From: Psychrobacter sp. FDAARGOS_221
Lineage (GTDB): Bacteria > Pseudomonadota > Gammaproteobacteria > Pseudomonadales > Moraxellaceae
NCBI RefSeq assembly: GCF_002313155.2
Contig: NZ_NWFK02000001.1
Location: 2,914,001-2,978,000 of the forward strand
Reading direction: 5' to 3'
Length of the DNA: 64,000 bases
A program made the translations under genes and the position numbers. Within the stretch, counting starts at the first letter, position 1; the number at the start of each line of letters is the position of its first letter. Shown here in pieces: positions 8,828 through 19,199 of this stretch. The notes beneath the pieces were generated by a model. That model did no database searches and was not told where the DNA came from. It saw only the letters and a list, made by a program, of their open reading frames with translations.

Positions 8828-10240
8828 ATGCCAACGTTAGTGATTTTTGTCGCGCTGGCAATTATTTTAGCAATTTTATTGGCAGTGATTGTATTGCTGC
8901 CATGGTTGCGAGTGGATAAATCTGCGCAAAATAATCAACTAATCGCGCTTAATGTTGAGGTATTCAAAGAGCGACTGGCTGAGCTTACCGCTGATTATAG
9001 TAACGGCAGTATGACTGAGTCTGAGTTTAATACTCAAAAGACCGAACTTGAAAGACAGCTGCTGTTAGCCAGTGAAGATAAAAACAGAGTAGTGGTAGAC
9101 CAAGGATCGTTAAATAGCGATTCGACAAACGCGGCCTTGTTAAAAGCCAAACGCGAGATGCAAGTCACTCGCAGTGGTAAAGCACGTTTGACCATACTGG
9201 TGTGTGTGCCTTTATTAATTGTCTTAGGGTATTTTTTATCTGCGGATCGCAGTGCTGTGGTTCAGTTTTGGCAAGCACAAGATAATGTTGGTCAAGTCGC
9301 TGATGACTTATTAACTGGCAAGATTGATGCACCGCCTGAGTGGGCAGCAGAAGACAGCGCTGGCCTGATGGCTGCGATACAAGCCAACGTTCATCATCAC
9401 GCACATGATGCCAAGCGCTGGATGCGTCTTGCCGATATTTACTTAGCATTTGAAGCCGTTGATCAGGCTTTAGAGGCTCAGTCTCGAGCGTATCGTTTGG
9501 CACCTGAAGATGAAGAAGTGGCTGTGGGTTATGCACAGACAAGATTCTTTGCTAGTGGTGGTATGCTAGACAGTAGTGGTCGCCGTGCATTACAGACTGC
9601 GCTACAAAAAAATCCAGATCATCAAGGCGCACAAATGTTAATGGCGATGGGTGAGGCGCGTGCGGGTAATTTTGAGCAAGCGCATGCCTGGGTTGCCCGT
9701 CTTAAAGAGGGCATCTCAAAACGTGATGGCGATCACTCAGCGGCTTTAAATAGCTTAGATGAGTTAAGTCGTAGCATTACTGAGCAGCAACAAGCGGCCA
9801 GTCAGCAAGCGGCTAATGACGCTAATCCACAAGTAGACAGCACACAGTCAATTACTGCTCAAGCGGTAGCAGTTACATTAACTATAGACAGTGAGATTGC
9901 CAAAGCTGTCTCAGACAGTGATACTCTATTTGTCAGTATCCAGCAGCAGCAAGGCGGCGCACCATTGGCTGTAAAGCGTCTACAAGCTAAAGATCTGGTT
10001 AACGCTAAGCAAGGGTTAAGCGTGCAGCTATCAGATAATGATGCGATGATGCCAACCCATACGCTGTCAAAAGCGATGAGTGCGGGTCAAGAGTTGGTTA
10101 TCAAAGCCCGAGTTAGTAAGACAGGCAAAGCGATGCCTGCTTCTGGTGACTTGGTCGCAGCCGATAGCAAACTTGATTATCAAGATAGCGAGCAGCAACA
10201 GGTTGAGGTCAATATGAATATCGACCAAAAACTGCCTTAA
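8828..10240 (+). CDS. ccmI: Cytochrome c biogenesis factor CcmI (TPR)
   Basis: Apocytochrome c chaperone. The N-terminal segment has two membrane helices (about residues 3-25 and 121-139) around a cytoplasmic loop with leucine-zipper-like heptads. A periplasmic TPR region follows (about 180-310, with repeats such as WMRLADIYLAFEAVDQALEA) that binds the C-termini of apocytochromes. The last ~120 residues resemble the extra C-terminal domain of gammaproteobacterial CcmI/CycH. A strong Shine-Dalgarno (AAGGAG) precedes the ATG. The 202-base gap from ccmH has no terminator, so it is probably in the same operon. Confidence 0.9.
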   Translation: MPTLVIFVALAIILAILLAVIVLLPWLRVDKSAQNNQLIALNVEVFKERLAELTADYSNGSMTESEFNTQKTELERQLLLASEDKNRVVVDQGSLNSDSTNAALLKAKREMQVTRSGKARLTILVCVPLLIVLGYFLSADRSAVVQFWQAQDNVGQVADDLLTGKIDAPPEWAAEDSAGLMAAIQANVHHHAHDAKRWMRLADIYLAFEAVDQALEAQSRAYRLAPEDEEVAVGYAQTRFFASGGMLDSSGRRALQTALQKNPDHQGAQMLMAMGEARAGNFEQAHAWVARLKEGISKRDGDHSAALNSLDELSRSITEQQQAASQQAANDANPQVDSTQSITAQAVAVTLTIDSEIAKAVSDSDTLFVSIQQQQGGAPLAVKRLQAKDLVNAKQGLSVQLSDNDAMMPTHTLSKAMSAGQELVIKARVSKTGKAMPASGDLVAADSKLDYQDSEQQQVEVNMNIDQKLP

Positions 10241-11217
<977 letters not shown>

Positions 11218-11250
11218 TATAACCCATTAATCTGACTGTATAAACTGCAT

Positions 11251-11288
11251 AAAAAAACCGCTTTCATAATCATGAGAGCGGTTTTTTT
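11251..11288. terminator. Intrinsic terminator between adk and secB
   Basis: A 10-bp stem (CCGCTTTCAT with ATGAGAGCGG, one wobble) with an A7 run before and a T7 run after, so it can work on both strands for the convergent adk and secB. Confidence 0.85.
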
Positions 11289-11378
11289 GGTCTAAACTTT
11301 GGCTTTGAACTGATTTTTAACTGACTTCGATCGCCTTATCAATAACAAATCGAAGTCTAAGCTCAGTTTGGCTTAAAA

Positions 11379-11858
<480 letters not shown>

Positions 11859-11892
11859 TTAAATTGAATTATTAATAAAAAAATAATACAAA

Positions 11893-12156
11893 TTAGGCGT
11901 TTAGCATCTCATCAAGTTTACCGCTTTGATTTAATGCGTTTAGTTCGTCAAAACCACCAACGAAGGTGTCGCCAATAAAAATCTGAGGCACTGTTCTATA
12001 GTTATTGGTCTTTTTCATCAATGCCATACGCTCATCTGAGCTAATATCGTGCATACCAATTTCTTTATAATCAATATCTTTTGACTTTAACAATTGCTTT
12101 GCATTTAAGCAGTATGGGCAAATTGGTGTGGTATATACAGTAACAGGAGCTGTCAT
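11893..12156 (-). CDS. grxC: Glutaredoxin 3
   Basis: Small glutathione-dependent disulfide reductase. The dithiol active site CPYC lies at residues 13-16, followed by the TVPQIFIG cis-proline loop (about 55-62) and the GGFDEL glutathione-binding turn (about 67-72). At 87 residues it has the class length. It lies between the rhodanese gene and secB on the same strand, so co-transcription is likely. Confidence 0.95.
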   Translation of the reverse strand: MTAPVTVYTTPICPYCLNAKQLLKSKDIDYKEIGMHDISSDERMALMKKTNNYRTVPQIFIGDTFVGGFDELNALNQSGKLDEMLNA

Positions 12157-12279
12157 GAGTTATCCTTATGGTTGTACATGGGTGAGTAAATGAATCTTAA
12201 TGGCGCTCAATTTAAATGCCGCTAAAAAGGGGTATTAGGTTAGCCTACAGGCTTCGCGTAACTGATTTAACGCACTTTT

Positions 12280-12729
12280 TTAACGAGCTTTAGCTTTACC
12301 CGTAACAGTTTTACCTTTTTTGCCGCCAACTAGGGGCATGCCTGCAGCTTGCCATCCGCCAATACCGCCATCTAAGCGAAAGACATTAGGCTTACCAATT
12401 AACTGTACCGCAGCGCCTGCTTGAATACCCATATCACAGACGATAACCACTGGTACATCAATAGCACGAATCTCTTCAAGATGGTCTTTTAACTGTGTAA
12501 ATGGGATGTTGCGGCTGCCTTGAATGTATCCCGTTTCAAACTTCTTTTTGGCTCGGATATCAATAATTTGAGCGTTTTGCGAGTTAACCATAATCCCTAA
12601 AGCACTTGGTGCAATTTTTTTGCCACTGCGTTTGTTCTCTAGTGTAAAAAACAAAAAAATCAGAACCAATAAAGTACCAAATAACACAGGGTGGTTACCC
12701 ATAAACTCAAGCCAACGATCTAGTGACAA
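12280..12729 (-). CDS. Membrane-anchored rhodanese-like protein
   Basis: Single-domain rhodanese of the YibN type, 149 residues. One transmembrane helix at about residues 14-30 is followed by a cytoplasmic rhodanese fold. The predicted active-site cysteine is Cys98 in the loop CDMGIQAG, so sulfur transfer or a persulfide-carrier role is plausible. The start is a TTG codon at 12729 preceded by GGAG at a workable distance; no ATG is better placed. It heads the rhodanese-grxC-secB group. Substrate unknown. Confidence 0.85.
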   Translation of the reverse strand: MSLDRWLEFMGNHPVLFGTLLVLIFLFFTLENKRSGKKIAPSALGIMVNSQNAQIIDIRAKKKFETGYIQGSRNIPFTQLKDHLEEIRAIDVPVVIVCDMGIQAGAAVQLIGKPNVFRLDGGIGGWQAAGMPLVGGKKGKTVTGKAKAR

Positions 12730-12821
12730 AACACTTCTCCAGTAAAAAATTATGTTGCAAATATTATAACGTGATACAGCAAGGATTGCATTAGCTCAGC
12801 AAGATTTAGCGGCATCTGTTA

Positions 12822-14024
12822 TCAATATGTGGGGGTGTCTGCCTCGGCTTGCAAGGTGACTAAGCTTTCGACACGTCTTTGCATCACTTTTCCTTCAGCA
12901 ACTGCCTCCCATAAAGCACAGCCTTTACTGTTGTGAGTGTGTTTACAGTCACGGAATTTACAGTGGCCAGCAAGCGGCGCTAATTCGACAAAGCCTGCCA
13001 TAATATCCTCAGGTGTTAAGTGCCAAATACCATATTCACGGATACCTGGAGTATCGACAATACCGCCCTGAGTTAAATCTTCAGGCACGAAGGGCAGTAG
13101 GCGACTGGTGGTTGTTGTGTGCTGTCCTAACTTGGAGTTGGTTGAGATGACATTCACGCTTTGATCAGAGTTGGGTAATAAGGCATTCACTAGGGTGCTT
13201 TTACCAACACCAGACTGACCGGCAAAAATTACCAGTTTATTTTTAATCTTTTGCTGCAAGTCACCTAAGCCCAGCTCTGTGACTTGTTTAATGTCCTCTA
13301 AGCGCTCGGAGTCGATGTTCTCAGGGTCAACTGGACTGTTTTTAGAGTCTGTGTTAGCAGCGTCTTGAGAGTCTTTTGAATCGGCTTGCAATAAGTTTTC
13401 TGGACATGGGGCTGCAGTTAATACCGTCTCATAACCAAGCGCTTGATATTCAGTAAGCAGATTTTGAGTAAAGGCATAGGCTTCAATGGTCAATAAATCT
13501 GCTTTATTTAATACCAATAACGGCTCAACATCGGCATGATGACAGACTACTAAGTAGCGATCAATTAAGCTGGGTGCAGCCGCTGGCAATGGGGCAAAAA
13601 CAATGGCCAAAATATCGACATTAGCCGCCACAGGCTTTAGCTTATGATAACGATCAGGTCGTGATATCAAAGAGGTGCGTGGCTGCACAGATTCAATACG
13701 ACCAAAACCAGTATTGGGGTCTGCAATCCAGCGAACATGGTCACCGGTGGCAATCATTGGCAAATTGGTGCGTACATGGCAGCGCCAAATATCGCCCAGT
13801 TCAATCTGTTGCCAAAATGGCTCTGGATCACCTTCGGCAACCTCTGGCGGAGTAGGGATGATGCTTGGCATCGAGGTAACTTGAACTTCAAGCTGCTTGC
13901 CGTAGTGAGCCATGACCACACCATCTATCAAGCTGCCATCGAGCGAGTCTTGCTGCTCAGCTTGTTGTTTATCAATACGTCTAAGTTGTTGTTTGGTGAG
14001 CTTACGTTGTCGTATCAGCGCCAT
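12822..14024 (-). CDS. rsgA: Ribosome small subunit-dependent GTPase RsgA
   Basis: Circularly permuted GTPase that checks 30S maturation. An OB-fold-like N-terminal domain precedes motif G4 (NKAD, 173-176), then G1 (GQSGVGKST, from residue 269) and G3 (DTPG), the permuted order typical of RsgA. The C-terminal zinc finger shows the pattern C-x4-C-x-H-x5-C in CKFRDCKHTHNSKGC. A Ser/Asp/Asn-rich insertion of about 35 residues sits between G4 and G1. It faces orn across a 427-base gap; the rsgA-orn pairing is common in gammaproteobacteria. Confidence 0.95.
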   Translation of the reverse strand: MALIRQRKLTKQQLRRIDKQQAEQQDSLDGSLIDGVVMAHYGKQLEVQVTSMPSIIPTPPEVAEGDPEPFWQQIELGDIWRCHVRTNLPMIATGDHVRWIADPNTGFGRIESVQPRTSLISRPDRYHKLKPVAANVDILAIVFAPLPAAAPSLIDRYLVVCHHADVEPLLVLNKADLLTIEAYAFTQNLLTEYQALGYETVLTAAPCPENLLQADSKDSQDAANTDSKNSPVDPENIDSERLEDIKQVTELGLGDLQQKIKNKLVIFAGQSGVGKSTLVNALLPNSDQSVNVISTNSKLGQHTTTTSRLLPFVPEDLTQGGIVDTPGIREYGIWHLTPEDIMAGFVELAPLAGHCKFRDCKHTHNSKGCALWEAVAEGKVMQRRVESLVTLQAEADTPTY

Positions 14025-14451
14025 AAAGTTTCGTTACCTATTATTTTATTGTTTAATGTATTTGTTGTATTGAATGTACTTTTTTTAGTCAATACAGGTA
14101 TGTGTGTCAAATATTTAGTTGGATTGGTTTAGTGGGCTTAGATTAATAATATAAGCCTGATTATTTAAGTTGAATGTTTGATAAGTGAGTTAATAATCTG
14201 GTTAAACTGAGTATGTTATGACTCATTGAATTGTCTTAGATTATAAGGGGGAATGCGTCTATAGCATATCGCTTTTATCATGCTTAAACAATTTTATTAA
14301 GAATATACAAGAAAGTGAACAAAACTGAAGTCTTAGTGGCACGAAATTTGATACCATAGTGATGTTATCAATATTTATCATATTTAACAGCGCGATTTAT
14401 AGTTAAGTTGAGAGTTAATCATTAACTTTTAATGTATTTTTAGGAAAAAAA
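14025..14451. other. Intergenic region between rsgA and orn
   Basis: 427 bases between divergent genes. A TTGATA hexamer near 14349 with AT-rich sequence ~17 bases downstream may be the orn promoter. No ORF, hairpin or repeat stands out. Confidence 0.4.
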
Positions 14452-15033
14452 ATGAGTGACCATCCGAATAAAATTAGAATTAGAAATCAGGGCAAAAAAG
14501 GGCTGATTTGGATAGACCTAGAAATGACAGGTCTAGACACCATGAATGATGACATCATCGAGATTGCTACCATTGTAACGGATGATGATTTAAACGTATT
14601 GGCCGAAGGTCCTGTGCTTGCTATTAAAGTATCTGATCAAAAGCTCAACGCTATGGATGATTGGAATACCAAGCAGCATGGTCAATCAGGTCTGATTGAT
14701 AGAGTGCGTAGAAGTTCGGTGACAATAGAAGAAGCAGAGCGTCAAACCATTGAATTTTTAAGCAAATGGGTTGATGAGGGTAAGTCGCCAATGTGTGGTA
14801 ACTCAATCTGCCAAGACCGCCGTTTCTTAGCGCGTCAAATGCCCCAGCTTGAGAAATTTTTCCATTATCGCAATTTAGATGTGTCTTCTATCAAAGAGCT
14901 GTGCTACCGCTGGCGCCCAGATATCTTGAAGGGAGTAGAGAAGTCAGGCACTCACTTGGCCATGGATGATATTCGTGACTCGATTCGTGAGCTTAAACAT
15001 TACCGTCAGCACTTTTTTAAGCTGCTAGACTAA
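14452..15033 (+). CDS. orn: Oligoribonuclease
   Basis: 3'-to-5' exonuclease of the DEDDh class that degrades 2-5 nt RNAs, including pGpG from c-di-GMP turnover. Catalytic motifs: DLEMTGLD (Asp22, Glu24), the [11 protein letters not shown] block (second Asp) and [14 protein letters not shown] (His and final Asp). The length of 193 is close to the usual ~180. It is preceded by AGGAAAAAA as Shine-Dalgarno and is probably transcribed alone. Confidence 0.96.
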   Translation: MSDHPNKIRIRNQGKKGLIWIDLEMTGLDTMNDDIIEIATIVTDDDLNVLAEGPVLAIKVSDQKLNAMDDWNTKQHGQSGLIDRVRRSSVTIEEAERQTIEFLSKWVDEGKSPMCGNSICQDRRFLARQMPQLEKFFHYRNLDVSSIKELCYRWRPDILKGVEKSGTHLAMDDIRDSIRELKHYRQHFFKLLD

Positions 15034-15096
15034 TAAGTTACTAAATTAATGGGTTTAAGACACTAATCGATTTAATATCCGTTTTATGTTATAAGC

Positions 15097-16152
15097 TTAA
15101 ACCACAAATTTAAGCAACTGTAAGCGCTCATTTAGCAACTCGCTAGATTGGGCGCTTTTGTTTTTCTGAGTGCTTTTATTTTTCTGTGTGTTTTGTTGGG
15201 TGCGAGTCTGCTGCTGCAACTCTGATTGCTCGGTTGGTTCGACTGTCGTGACGGCGATAACCGCTTCAACTTGCTGTCGAGAGCTGTCACGGTGAAGTAC
15301 ACGCCAATCACCGAGCACATAACGAAAGTGAGTATTGTCTGAGCGAACGTTTTTTCTGCTAAATTTAGATAGCAGCTTTGTTTTTTTATTTTGATTAATA
15401 GAATGATCAGCGTCTTCAACCAAATGAATATCTGGTCGGTGGGTGTGGCCATGTAGTAGGTTATCGACATGCTGCAAGGCTTTGATAACCGCCTGTTGAT
15501 TGACATCCATGATGGCCATTGGTTTATGCACCTTATCTTCACTGCTGTGTCGGCGCACTTTTTGAGCAAAATTTATGCGTTTTGATAAAGGCTGCTTTAA
15601 GAACAACCATTGAACTGCACGATTACGTGTCACTCGGCGAAAGCGCTGATATGAGATATCGTCAGTGCATAAGGCATCGCCATGCTCAAAGCGATAGCGT
15701 TTGTTACCCAGAGTTATCAAATAAGGCTCATTAATCAGCTTACCTGCGAAAGTATCGCAGAACGGCTGACCCAGTAAGAAATCACGATTGCCATGCATGA
15801 CTAAGGTTTGACAGCCATGCTGCTTGAGCTGATAGAGCTTGTCGATAATGGGTGTCATCCAGTGCACTCGCTTTTGCTTGGCAGATAACGATAAATAAAC
15901 ATCATCACCGACCCAAGCATCAAACCAGTCACCTAGGATATAAAGTTCAATAATATTGGGTAATTGCAATAAATCATCGAGTAATGTCAAAAAAGCCTGC
16001 ACTAAGGCAGGCTCTTCAGCAGACAAATGCAGGTCACTGATGACTACCCGGCGAATATCATGCGGCCGAGTCGTGATCAAGTGGCTATAGTTTGGTAGTA
16101 AATCCAATGAACTTACCGTTGAATCCGACAATAGCGATTCTGCATTGGTCAT
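15097..16152 (-). CDS. lpxH: UDP-2,3-diacylglucosamine diphosphatase LpxH
   Basis: Mn-dependent calcineurin-like phosphoesterase that makes lipid X in lipid A synthesis at the inner membrane. Metal-binding motifs: DLHLS (Asp40, His42), GDWFDAW (74-80), GNRDFL, and the later EHGD and GHTHRP. At 351 residues it is about 100 longer than usual; the extra is a Lys/Gln/Thr-rich insertion and tail after the GHTH motif, with repeated QKNKS-type segments. The terminal LNERLQLLKFVV looks structured. It lies next to the cyclophilin gene, which is read in the same direction and upstream. Confidence 0.93.
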   Translation of the reverse strand: MTNAESLLSDSTVSSLDLLPNYSHLITTRPHDIRRVVISDLHLSAEEPALVQAFLTLLDDLLQLPNIIELYILGDWFDAWVGDDVYLSLSAKQKRVHWMTPIIDKLYQLKQHGCQTLVMHGNRDFLLGQPFCDTFAGKLINEPYLITLGNKRYRFEHGDALCTDDISYQRFRRVTRNRAVQWLFLKQPLSKRINFAQKVRRHSSEDKVHKPMAIMDVNQQAVIKALQHVDNLLHGHTHRPDIHLVEDADHSINQNKKTKLLSKFSRKNVRSDNTHFRYVLGDWRVLHRDSSRQQVEAVIAVTTVEPTEQSELQQQTRTQQNTQKNKSTQKNKSAQSSELLNERLQLLKFVV

Positions 16153-16183
16153 AATGGATAACTCATACGAGATGGCGTTAATA

Positions 16184-16687
16184 TTATTCGCTGATAACTT
16201 TAGCAGAGTTAATTACTACTGGCTCTGTTGGTACGTCAGCGTGCATGCCGAAACGACCGGTTGGAACGCCTTCAATTTTCTTAACCACGTCCATACCGCT
16301 GGTTACTTTACCAAATACAGTGTAGCCCCAACCTTGCATGTTTTTGCCAGAGTGGTTTAAGAAATCGTTGTCTTTAACGTTAATAAAGAACTGGCTAGTT
16401 GCTGAATGTGGGTCTTGCGTACGCGCCATAGCGATAGTGCCTTCGTCGTTCTTAAGACCATTATCTGCTTCGTTTTCGATAGGGGCGTTGGTGCTTTTTT
16501 CATTCATTTCAGCGTCCATACCGCCGCCCTGAATCATGAAGTTTGGAATCACACGGTGGAAGATAGTACCGTTGTAATGACCTGCATTCACGTATGAAAC
16601 AAAGTTTTCAACGGTTTTAGGTGCTTTTTCAGCATTAAGTTCGATAGTGATGTCACCCATAGAGGTGTTAAGTTGTACTACTGGCAT
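16184..16687 (-). CDS. Possible cytoplasmic PpiB isoform from an internal start
   Basis: ATG at 16687 (Met53 of the long form) is preceded by TAAGGATA (16692-16700 on the complement) at a good distance. Translation here gives 167 residues beginning [12 protein letters not shown], which matches the length and N-terminal layout of cytoplasmic PpiB. Which start is used, or whether both are, cannot be told from sequence. Confidence 0.45.
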   Translation of the reverse strand: MPVVQLNTSMGDITIELNAEKAPKTVENFVSYVNAGHYNGTIFHRVIPNFMIQGGGMDAEMNEKSTNAPIENEADNGLKNDEGTIAMARTQDPHSATSQFFINVKDNDFLNHSGKNMQGWGYTVFGKVTSGMDVVKKIEGVPTGRFGMHADVPTEPVVINSAKVISE

Positions 16688-16843
16688 ATCTGTATCCTTA
16701 GTTTTTGTGGTATTAGTGTTTGTAGCAACGTTGGTGCTGCTGTTTTGATTGGTAGTGGTCTGAGTTGAACTGGTGTTAGAACAACCCATTAAAAATAATG
16801 GCAACATTAAACTGCCATAACCGAAAGCTTTAAGTGCTGTCAC
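16184..16843 (-). CDS. Cyclophilin-type peptidyl-prolyl isomerase with lipoprotein leader (long form)
   Basis: The catalytic domain from about residue 53 is a single-domain cyclophilin of the PpiB type: [21 protein letters not shown] and a Trp-containing [10 protein letters not shown] are the active-site blocks. The long form starts with a signal peptide ending in LFLMGC, a lipobox with Cys21, followed by a Thr/Asn-rich spacer (22-52), and so predicts a membrane-anchored periplasmic enzyme. An internal ATG at 16687 has its own strong Shine-Dalgarno and would give a plain cytoplasmic PpiB (listed separately). lpxH follows 31 bases downstream, probably in the same transcript. Confidence 0.9.
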   Translation of the reverse strand: MTALKAFGYGSLMLPLFLMGCSNTSSTQTTTNQNSSTNVATNTNTTKTKDTDMPVVQLNTSMGDITIELNAEKAPKTVENFVSYVNAGHYNGTIFHRVIPNFMIQGGGMDAEMNEKSTNAPIENEADNGLKNDEGTIAMARTQDPHSATSQFFINVKDNDFLNHSGKNMQGWGYTVFGKVTSGMDVVKKIEGVPTGRFGMHADVPTEPVVINSAKVISE

Positions 16844-17260
16844 TGTGTATCCTTTTTGTTGTCTTGTTTAATGGCCTGTCTATTTTGTTAGCTTATTAAA
16901 TTGCTTAAGTTATTAGTCAGGTCATTGACTGCTTTTAGGGTAAACTAAACTTGTTTAATGAACACATCAACTCAATATAGTTTATATAGGCCGGTTTTTA
17001 TTAACAGCCACCCGTTTATACAGTCTTATTTTTTTGAAAGTGGTTAAATTTAACCGGTAGTCTAACCTCTTTTTTTTAGGTTGTCATCCTTCAAGCTGTT
17101 ACACGCCTTATTAAACCTGATAGAATGGGGCACAATTTTGACTGCTTTTTAAGTTTTGAACAGTAAAATCTAAGATAGCGTTCATTTATTACCTTTTAAA
17201 TCATTACAAAAATAGATTGGTTTAAGTCAGTTATTGGAATTAATTAGGAGAAGTTAGTCG
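16844..17260. other. Intergenic region between the cyclophilin gene and glnS
   Basis: 417 bases between divergent genes. It contains a perfect palindrome GGTTAAATTTAACC (17042-17055), a small AACCT/AGGTT hairpin around a T run (about 17064-17084) and the likely glnS promoter (17098-17126). Confidence 0.5.
17098..17126 (+). promoter_or_regulatory. Probable glnS promoter
   Basis: GTTACA (17098-17103) and TAGAAT (17121-17126) are separated by 17 bases, giving a sigma-70-like promoter 134 bases before the glnS start. Confidence 0.45.
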
Positions 17261-19006
17261 ATGAGCAATGAAAACAATAAAGCCTCTGCGTCACACAACG
17301 AAGAGCAAAAAAATGACTTTATTCGTCATATTATCCGTGAAGACTTAGCGCAAGATAAATACCAGCAAATCGTCACCCGTTTTCCACCGGAACCAAACGG
17401 TTATTTGCACTTGGGTCATGTGAAGTCGATTTGTTTAAACTTTGGTATTTCTGAAGAGTTTGACGGTATTTGTAATTTACGTTTTGATGACACCAACCCA
17501 ACTGCTGAAAAGCAAGATTACATTGATAACATCAAAAACGATGTTGAGTGGCTTGGATTTAAGTGGGCAAACCAACCGTATTATGCGTCAGGTTATTTTG
17601 ATCAGCTTTATAAGTGGGCGATTCAGCTGATTGAGCAAGGTGACGCTTACGTTGACTTGCAGACGCCTGAGCAGATTAAAGAAAACCGTGGTTCATTTAA
17701 TGAGCCAGGTAAACCATCGCCACAGCGTGATGCTAGCGTTGAAGAAAACTTGCAACGTTTTGATGATATGAAAAATGGCAAATACGAAGAAGGCGAGGCA
17801 GTATTGCGCGCCAAAATCGATATGGCCAGCCCAAATATGAACATGCGTGATCCGGTTATTTATCGTGTGATGAAACAGTCGCATCACCAAACTGGCGATA
17901 AGTGGTGCATCTATCCGATGTATGACTATGCGCATCCATTATCAGATGCGATTGAGGGCATTACGCACTCATTATGTACGCTTGAGTTTGAAGATCATCG
18001 TCCGTTTTATGATTGGGCCGTGGAAAAAATCGGCTTTGACTTACCGCCACATCAGTATGAGTTTAGTCGCTTAAATGTAGATTACACCATGACCAGTAAG
18101 CGTAAGTTAAAGCAATTGGTTGATGAAGGCATTGTTAGCGGTTGGGATGATCCGCGTATGCCGACCATCGCTGGTATGCGTCGCCGTGGTTATACACCAG
18201 AAGGCTTGCGTGATTTTTGTGACCGTGTGGGTGTAACCAAAGCAGACAGCGTGGTGGATTATCGCCTACTTGAATTTAGCATTCGTCAGTCGTTAGAGAA
18301 CACCACAGCACGTGGTATGGCAGTGTTGAAACCGCTTAAAGTGACCATTACTAACTTCGAAGAAGCAGTGAGTGAGTGGGAAAGCTTAAAAGCCGATAGC
18401 GTTAATGCACGCTGGGATGAAGACAATCAGACCTTATGGTTAAATCAGCCTAAGCACCCAAATATCGATATGGGCGAGCGTGAGATTCCGTTTACTAAGA
18501 CCATTTATATCGATCAGGCTGATTATGAGCTTGAGCCGCCTAAAGGCTATAAGCGTCTATCTCCTGAGAAGACAGAAATCCGTCTGCGCAATACTTATGT
18601 GTTAGCGGTGACTGAGCATGTACTTGATGATGCCGGTAATGTGGTTGAGCTAAAAGCGACGATTGATAAAACCACATTAGGCAAAAACCCAGAAGACCGT
18701 AAGGTGAAAGGCGTTATCCACTGGGTATCAGCCAGCCAGGGTGTACCGACCAAAGTACGTCTGTATGAGCACTTATTTAATGTCGAAAACCCAGGTGCGG
18801 CCGCAGATATTCACGATGTGCTAAATCCAAACTCATTAACTGAGTTGGACGCTGTCGTAGAGCCATCGATTGCTAATGCAGAAGCAGGTAGCCGCTTCCA
18901 GTTTGAGCGTGAAGGTTACTTTGTGGCGGATGCGAAAGAGCACAGCAGCGATAAGCCAGTATTTAACCAAATCGTAAGCTTACGTGATAACTATAAACCT
19001 GAATAA
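17261..19006 (+). CDS. glnS: Glutaminyl-tRNA synthetase
   Basis: Class I aminoacyl-tRNA synthetase that charges tRNA-Gln in the cytoplasm. The HIGH signature appears as HLGH (50-53) within [12 protein letters not shown], and the KMSKS loop as MTSKR (277-281). The C-terminal anticodon-binding beta-barrels extend to residue 581, near the usual 550-580. TAGGAG gives a strong Shine-Dalgarno. It is a single-gene transcript with a promoter upstream and a bidirectional terminator downstream. Confidence 0.97.
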   Translation: MSNENNKASASHNEEQKNDFIRHIIREDLAQDKYQQIVTRFPPEPNGYLHLGHVKSICLNFGISEEFDGICNLRFDDTNPTAEKQDYIDNIKNDVEWLGFKWANQPYYASGYFDQLYKWAIQLIEQGDAYVDLQTPEQIKENRGSFNEPGKPSPQRDASVEENLQRFDDMKNGKYEEGEAVLRAKIDMASPNMNMRDPVIYRVMKQSHHQTGDKWCIYPMYDYAHPLSDAIEGITHSLCTLEFEDHRPFYDWAVEKIGFDLPPHQYEFSRLNVDYTMTSKRKLKQLVDEGIVSGWDDPRMPTIAGMRRRGYTPEGLRDFCDRVGVTKADSVVDYRLLEFSIRQSLENTTARGMAVLKPLKVTITNFEEAVSEWESLKADSVNARWDEDNQTLWLNQPKHPNIDMGEREIPFTKTIYIDQADYELEPPKGYKRLSPEKTEIRLRNTYVLAVTEHVLDDAGNVVELKATIDKTTLGKNPEDRKVKGVIHWVSASQGVPTKVRLYEHLFNVENPGAAADIHDVLNPNSLTELDAVVEPSIANAEAGSRFQFEREGYFVADAKEHSSDKPVFNQIVSLRDNYKPE

Positions 19007-19096
19007 GGGCTATCAGCCTGAATAACGGCGATAAGTCTGAGTAAAAACAGTAAGCCTAAGTCAGTAGGGCTTACCGTTAATAAAACAGTCGCAAAT

Positions 19097-19132
19097 AAAA
19101 AAGGTGCTCAATTAAATTGGGCACCTTTTTTT
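19097..19132. terminator. Bidirectional terminator between glnS and the aminotransferase gene
   Basis: AGGTGCTCAA pairs with TTGGGCACCT (one wobble), with A6 before and T7 after, between convergent genes. Confidence 0.85.
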
Positions 19133-19199
19133 ATCGAGATTTTATAAATAGTACTAAATTTTATAGATAGCTGTTTTGAATATAACAGGGCAACAGATT

